Shown here: positions 60,040 to 64,000 of the stretch, piece by piece
How positions within the stretch are numbered: the stretch's first letter is position 1
How the letters are laid out: each line of letters begins with the position of its first letter
Assembly (NCBI GenBank): GCA_030147525.1
Contig: JASBVF010000043.1
Coordinates: forward strand, 1 to 64,000
Length of the DNA: 64,000 nt
From: Bacteroidota bacterium
Lineage (GTDB): Bacteria; Bacteroidota; Bacteroidia; Chitinophagales; Saprospiraceae
Direction of reading: 5' to 3'
Notes under the pieces: model-generated
Databases searched by the model: none
What the model was told of the DNA's origin: nothing
What the model saw: the letters and a program-made list of their open reading frames with translations, nothing else
Translations under genes and position numbers: made by a program

Positions 60040-61125
60040 ATGAAGAAACTAAATGTATCGAAAAAAACTTGCCTTGTATTATTACTCTTTTCTTATATCA
60101 ATTCATTTGCCTCATTTGGCATTTTCGAATCATATGTAATATTAAACGGAACTTATTACGATCTATTTGCAACAACTGTAAACCCAGACTTTAATGGCGC
60201 AAACCTGGGAACTTTTAACACGTCTGGCACCCTAACTTTTAATGGCGGTGAGATTAAAACTTTTAAAGAGAGTAGAAATTCATGTCAGAGTAATGTTTGT
60301 GGGGGTACAATTTTTTATGTTATTAGGTTGGGCGGATCACCAATTGGAAATGGAAGTGTTAATCTAAATTACAATAATGGATATGGTAATCAAAACAATG
60401 GAGCCTGTAGTGTAAATCAACAATGGGATAATTCCTCAGGTATGACAAATCTAATTTCAGGCCTTTCATCCGGTAATTATACATTAGAAGTACATTGTGA
60501 AGCTACAGGTAGTAATTCAAGCAATTCAGGATGTGGCGAAACAGTCTCACAAGGAGTTCTGACTGCTTCTTTTACTGTTGAATCTGCAATGCCAGTTGAG
60601 CTATCAACATTTGACCTTCGAAAATACCAATACAAAACACACCTCACCTGGTCCACCGCCTCCGAACTCAACAACTCCCACTTCGACATCCAGCGATCCG
60701 CCGATTCCCGAAATTGGGAAACCATCGGTACGGTGCAAGGCAATGGCACCACCCTCGAGCCGCAGGAATATGACTTCACCGACCGGGAGCCGCTGCCCGG
60801 CATGAACTACTACCGCCTCTGGCAAGTGGACTACGACGGTAATTTCGAATATTCGAAAGTCATCTCCATGGATTTTAATAATGGGGGAAGACCTCCCGAA
60901 ATCTACCCCAACCCTGCCAGCAAGGAACTATTCCTGAGGCTTCCAGAAGCCGGTGAAAACAGTCTTTCTGCCACTATCTTCGATCTGAACGGACGGGCAT
61001 GGATTCAACAAACTTTAAGCAATAATGCCGTGAATGTCAGTACACTGCCGGAAGGCGTTTATTTCATAAAAGTCGAAACCGAGTCGAGACGAGTACTCCT
61101 GCGAGAGCGCTTCATCAAAAATTAA
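60040..61125 (+). CDS. T9SS-sorted secreted protein, N-terminal domain unknown
   Basis: A 361-residue secreted protein. A signal peptide (about 1-23) precedes a glycine- and asparagine-rich, cysteine-containing domain (about 25-185: SRNSCQSNVCGG, NGACSVNQQ, SGCGETVSQ) I do not recognise. A fibronectin-like domain (LTWSTASELNNSHFDIQRS) and a T9SS sorting domain (IYPNPASKELFLRLP to RERFIKN) complete it. The DNA changes from AT-rich to GC-rich at about 60600, where the fibronectin-like part begins. It is 36 bases after the previous gene and ends at a terminator. Confidence 0.75.
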   Translation: MKKLNVSKKTCLVLLLFSYINSFASFGIFESYVILNGTYYDLFATTVNPDFNGANLGTFNTSGTLTFNGGEIKTFKESRNSCQSNVCGGTIFYVIRLGGSPIGNGSVNLNYNNGYGNQNNGACSVNQQWDNSSGMTNLISGLSSGNYTLEVHCEATGSNSSNSGCGETVSQGVLTASFTVESAMPVELSTFDLRKYQYKTHLTWSTASELNNSHFDIQRSADSRNWETIGTVQGNGTTLEPQEYDFTDREPLPGMNYYRLWQVDYDGNFEYSKVISMDFNNGGRPPEIYPNPASKELFLRLPEAGENSLSATIFDLNGRAWIQQTLSNNAVNVSTLPEGVYFIKVETESRRVLLRERFIKN

Positions 61126-61126
61126 T

Positions 61127-61158
61127 AAAAGCCCGGGGCGAGTGCCCCGGGCTTTTTT
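61127..61158. terminator. Terminator after the amylase cluster
   Basis: GCCCGGGGC (61131-61139) and GCCCCGGGC (61144-61152) form a perfect stem with loop GAGT, followed by six T. The A-run before it may let it work for the convergent gene too. Confidence 0.88.
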
Positions 61159-61179
61159 ATTTCACTCACTCGAAAACGC

Positions 61180-62205
61180 TCACTTCCTCACCACCGTATC
61201 ATCCAGCCTGCTGGCCATTCGCTGAATGGCGTCAATAATGTTATCAAGTGCAGGCGGATAGTCAACGTACTGAATGCCCAAGTCATCTTTGCCCCAAACC
61301 GCCAGGGTGATCACTTTTTTTTGCTGCCCGTAGGCAATGGACAGGCGAAGCGGCACCGGTATTGGTTTTTCACCCTTCCGTTTCATACATACCGGATCCG
61401 TGCAGTCGTAGGTGCGGTTAAAATTGAAAAAACCTTGTTTCACAACGTAATCGGCAAACATTTCGAGTTCATCCCGGGATATGTTCTTCTTTGTAACATG
61501 CAAACCCTGATTAACACTTTGAAATTCTTTGATCAAACGTCCATCCGTTTTGATGTGAATAAAATCTTTCAGCACCGGATCAATACCGCCGTAGTACCCT
61601 CCGCCGATTAGTTCAATATTGATGTAAACTGGCTTTGGCGCTTCGGCTTCGCCTTTTTTCCGCTTCAGTTTTTTCTTTCCAAACGACAACCAGCCACCTT
61701 TGTCGCTCTTCGATTTTTCATTTTCCACCTCCACAATTACTTCGGGAAGCTCGTTTGCAGGTTTCACAAATGGAGCGTCTTTGCTCTCCACCCGTACGAA
61801 GTGATACTGGTAAGTCCCCTTGCTATTTTTTTGATTAAACTCCAGCACCAGAATTGACTTGTTGAGTTGTACAATCTCAAACTTGTTCACATGCTGAAAG
61901 CTGTAGAACAAAGTTCGTCCGTTCAGACTCCAGTTCCCACGGGTCATTTTACCATTCAAAAATTCCTGGTAGGTATAATCGTAACGGAAGTAGAGGAAAA
62001 AATCGTAGTTCTCGTCAGCCCGGTGGATGATGGTATTGGACTCAGCGTGGAGAGTATAGGTATAACGCCATTTGGACTCGATGAAAAGCCGTTCGTCCGG
62101 CGGATTCCATACGCCCCCCGTTTCCTGAGCTGCGAGAAAACCGGATAAAAGTAAGCCTGCCCCAAAAAATAGCAACCGCAAGGTTGGTGTAAATACAGTC
62201 AACAT
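61180..62205 (-). CDS. Exported protein of unknown function
   Basis: A 341-residue protein with a signal peptide (about 1-26, FLAAQ). I do not recognise a family. The N-terminal half (about 30-145) looks like a lipocalin-type beta sheet (WRYTYTLHAESNTIIHRAD, GNWSLNGRTLFYSF). A lysine-rich linker (about 170-190) leads to a C-terminal half with YDCTDPVCMKRKGEKPIPVP and a short helix at the end. Similar exported proteins are common in Saprospiria. It is a single gene. Confidence 0.65.
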   Translation of the reverse strand: MLTVFTPTLRLLFFGAGLLLSGFLAAQETGGVWNPPDERLFIESKWRYTYTLHAESNTIIHRADENYDFFLYFRYDYTYQEFLNGKMTRGNWSLNGRTLFYSFQHVNKFEIVQLNKSILVLEFNQKNSKGTYQYHFVRVESKDAPFVKPANELPEVIVEVENEKSKSDKGGWLSFGKKKLKRKKGEAEAPKPVYINIELIGGGYYGGIDPVLKDFIHIKTDGRLIKEFQSVNQGLHVTKKNISRDELEMFADYVVKQGFFNFNRTYDCTDPVCMKRKGEKPIPVPLRLSIAYGQQKKVITLAVWGKDDLGIQYVDYPPALDNIIDAIQRMASRLDDTVVRK

Positions 62206-62363
62206 GGGATGAGATTTCGTGTAATTTCCTGAAAATGAAGACTAAATTATATGAGAATTTTCGGTAAAGCAAGTTTCTGCCGTTCTCAATAATTTAATGA
62301 CTTTAGTCACCTGCCTGCTGGCCGGTGACTAAAGTAAATGTGTGGGGGGAGGTAAAATTCTTT

Positions 62364-63839
62364 TTAAAACTTAAATCCAGCCGTCAGCATGAATTTATTT
62401 CTGAAAGCTTCCCGCATGACGGAAGACTCAGGTGCAAAATTTGTCAGATAAGGAGCGAATTGACTCTGGCTGACTTGCCGTTGATAAGCAAAATCAAGGA
62501 AAGTACTCTCGCCTCTGATTCCTGCACCTACACTGAAAGCACTTACCGGATCTGCGTTTTCTGCATACGGCGCAGCGCTTACCAGGTATCCGCCTCTGAA
62601 CCTCAAACTCTCATATACAAATTCCCCGCCAAGCCTGAGATTAAGGGCTGAAGTCAGTTCATTTCCGATCTGAGTATTCAACTCTTGCTCGTATTCAATG
62701 TCAGCAGCGTTGCTTGTGTTGTTGAAATTAAATTTTGCATTGGTGTAATCCACCCACTCCACTTCGGCACTCAGAAAGCCACTTTTACCAAAAATAAAGC
62801 CAGCACTGCCGATGAAACGCCAGGGCGTACGTATCCGGTACTCGAAGGAACCATCCGGAGAAGTGGCCTCGCCATTTTGTACAATTCCATTCAGAAAATA
62901 ATTGTACTGAACCTGGGTTGAAAAGCTTTCGCTCAGCCCATACGAAGTTGGTGTGTGAACAGCACCGCCCAGCCTGACCATCTGGCTGAGCCGGTAAATC
63001 AAGCCCAGCTTCAAGTTGATCCCCGACCCGGTAGCTCGAAGTCGCTCCGTGTAAGCAAGGTCTTCGAAAAAGTCGATGTTATCATTTTCATCGGTCTCAC
63101 GATAGGTTTTGGTTTCTTCAAAGCTCAAAATCGGCACACCCAAAGTCGCACCGACCATGAGCCGTTCCCTGTAATTCCCGGCAAAAGAAAACACCAGCTC
63201 GTTGATGGAGCCTTGACGGCGAATGAGCTGTGATTTATCAACATCGGCATTCAAAGGAAAATCGCTGACATAGTCTGAAGGAAAATTATCGGGGTCAGGC
63301 CGGTAAATAGCCTCCGCATCGTAGGCAACTCCTGCCTCCAGCGCATCCAAATTGCCGGGAGTGAGACCTTGAGCCAACTCCAGCCACCGGTCAGTGATAG
63401 AGCCGGGTGTAGTGCCTTCGAAGTAGGTCGTTTGGTGAAAGTTTGCGGTCCGGTTCAGTCCGATCCCAAAAGCCGATACTGTCCAATCAGCACTTAGCGG
63501 CCGTGTGGAAAAAACGAGTCCGATGTTGTTAAAATTGAAATTGGACCTCGCCCTGTCCTGTGTAAAATTGCCGGGAGCATCCAGCTTTTCTTCCACCGTG
63601 GAGCGGACAAAAGTCGGGGTGAAAGTAAATTCAGAGCGCCGGAAAGCTGCCAAGCCCGCAGGGTTTGTACTCAATACTGAAAAATCAGCGCCCAAGGCTC
63701 CGGTTGCTCCGCCAACACCCACAGTGCGGGCAGTCCCGCCCACTTCGAGAAAAGAATAGCGTACAGCATCTTTCAGTGTTTGGGCAGATATTTCAAAAGA
63801 AAAAAAGATGATGGTCAGGATGATGCTACAATATTTCAT
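62364..63839 (-). CDS. Outer-membrane beta-barrel, FadL/PorV-like
   Basis: A 491-residue protein with a signal peptide (about 1-19). The start of the mature part, DAVRYSFLEVGGTARTVGVGGATGALGAD, followed by LSTNPAGLA, is the hallmark of the OmpP1/FadL/PorV group of outer-membrane barrels. The last strand ends in F. FadL members move hydrophobic molecules; PorV shuttles T9SS cargo. Which one applies is open, since no T9SS gene is adjacent, but several cargo proteins lie just upstream in this window. Confidence 0.83.
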   Translation of the reverse strand: MKYCSIILTIIFFSFEISAQTLKDAVRYSFLEVGGTARTVGVGGATGALGADFSVLSTNPAGLAAFRRSEFTFTPTFVRSTVEEKLDAPGNFTQDRARSNFNFNNIGLVFSTRPLSADWTVSAFGIGLNRTANFHQTTYFEGTTPGSITDRWLELAQGLTPGNLDALEAGVAYDAEAIYRPDPDNFPSDYVSDFPLNADVDKSQLIRRQGSINELVFSFAGNYRERLMVGATLGVPILSFEETKTYRETDENDNIDFFEDLAYTERLRATGSGINLKLGLIYRLSQMVRLGGAVHTPTSYGLSESFSTQVQYNYFLNGIVQNGEATSPDGSFEYRIRTPWRFIGSAGFIFGKSGFLSAEVEWVDYTNAKFNFNNTSNAADIEYEQELNTQIGNELTSALNLRLGGEFVYESLRFRGGYLVSAAPYAENADPVSAFSVGAGIRGESTFLDFAYQRQVSQSQFAPYLTNFAPESSVMREAFRNKFMLTAGFKF

Positions 63840-63918
63840 GGTTTTCGAAAGCTTTATTTTTAAATGATTGGGTTCAAATTTTAGGTGAAATTTTCAAAGG
63901 TCGCCAAATTTCAGGCAA

Positions 63919-63957
63919 TAAAAAAGTGGGTAGATTTCATCATCAATCCACCCACTT
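63919..63957 (-). terminator. Terminator of a gene beyond the right edge
   Basis: AAGTGGGT (63924-63931) and ACCCACTT (63950-63957) pair, with GATT/AATC continuing the stem inside. A run of A before it on the plus strand becomes the T-run on the minus strand. It must serve a minus-strand gene located past the window end. Confidence 0.6.
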
Positions 63958-64000
63958 CCTTATATAGTTTAAAGCGTCTGAGTTCAGACATTCTTTGCTT

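Overview
The window is a stretch of a Bacteroidota chromosome, most likely a member of the Saprospiria. The signs are type IX secretion C-terminal sorting domains, a giant SprB-repeat adhesin, a SusC/SusD pair, PorD next to CoaBC, a Bacteroidota-type omega subunit, -7 elements of the TAnnTTTG type and almost no Shine-Dalgarno sites. It begins in the last bases of a 5S rRNA, so an rRNA operon ends here. No plasmid, prophage, transposase or CRISPR array is visible.

Layout. 0-15.5 kb: 5S rRNA end, an EF-G paralogue, a membrane adenylate cyclase, an 1845-residue SprB/HYR-repeat surface protein, a two-component pair, an ABC exporter half-transporter and an alpha/beta hydrolase. 15.7-23.7 kb: a lone histidine ammonia-lyase, a DUF4292 lipoprotein overlapping an EnvC-like coiled-coil/LytM protein, HflX, a sulfatase and a split kinase/phosphotransferase pair. 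23.8-27.1 kb: an envelope and housekeeping operon bamD-rpoZ-coaBC-porD. 27.3-27.7 kb: two tandem structured RNAs with a complete tRNA-like body but very long variable arms. 28-31 kb: a Skp/OmpH chaperone, a site-2 protease and an acyl-CoA dehydrogenase. 31.5-36.5 kb: a MacAB-like exporter (ATPase, two permeases, adaptor) interrupted by a decayed four-helix-bundle (S23/IVS-type) gene. 36.6-44.6 kb: a PIG-L-type deacetylase, an M48 protease, a K+ channel, a soluble TonB-C-domain protein, an unknown secreted protein and an ASPIC/UnbV repeat protein. 44.7-51.5 kb: a SusC/SusD/lipoprotein operon and pdxJ. 51.7-55.5 kb: a CPBP protease, an SSS symporter and a YdjM-type membrane protein. 55.8-63.8 kb: a secreted GH13 amylase ending in a dockerin-like Ca2+ module, two T9SS-sorted proteins, an unknown periplasmic protein and a FadL/PorV-like outer-membrane protein.

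The genes are mostly envelope and surface functions: secretion (PorD, several T9SS cargoes), outer-membrane biogenesis (BamD, Skp, a LolA-like lipoprotein), cell-wall remodelling, glycan uptake and degradation (SusCD, amylase) and efflux.

The most unusual content is non-coding. (1) The two tRNA-like RNAs at 27.3-27.7 kb share an identical tRNA-shaped frame and a conserved internal loop, but carry distal arms of very different length. (2) Intergenic hairpins built from roughly 8-bp repeats recur at several sites, with a different unit at most of them; one pair of repeat arms brackets the decayed four-helix-bundle gene. (3) The dockerin-like amylase sits directly upstream of a T9SS-sorted protein whose N-terminal domain could be cohesin-like. 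All homology statements rest on motif recognition by eye; no search was run.
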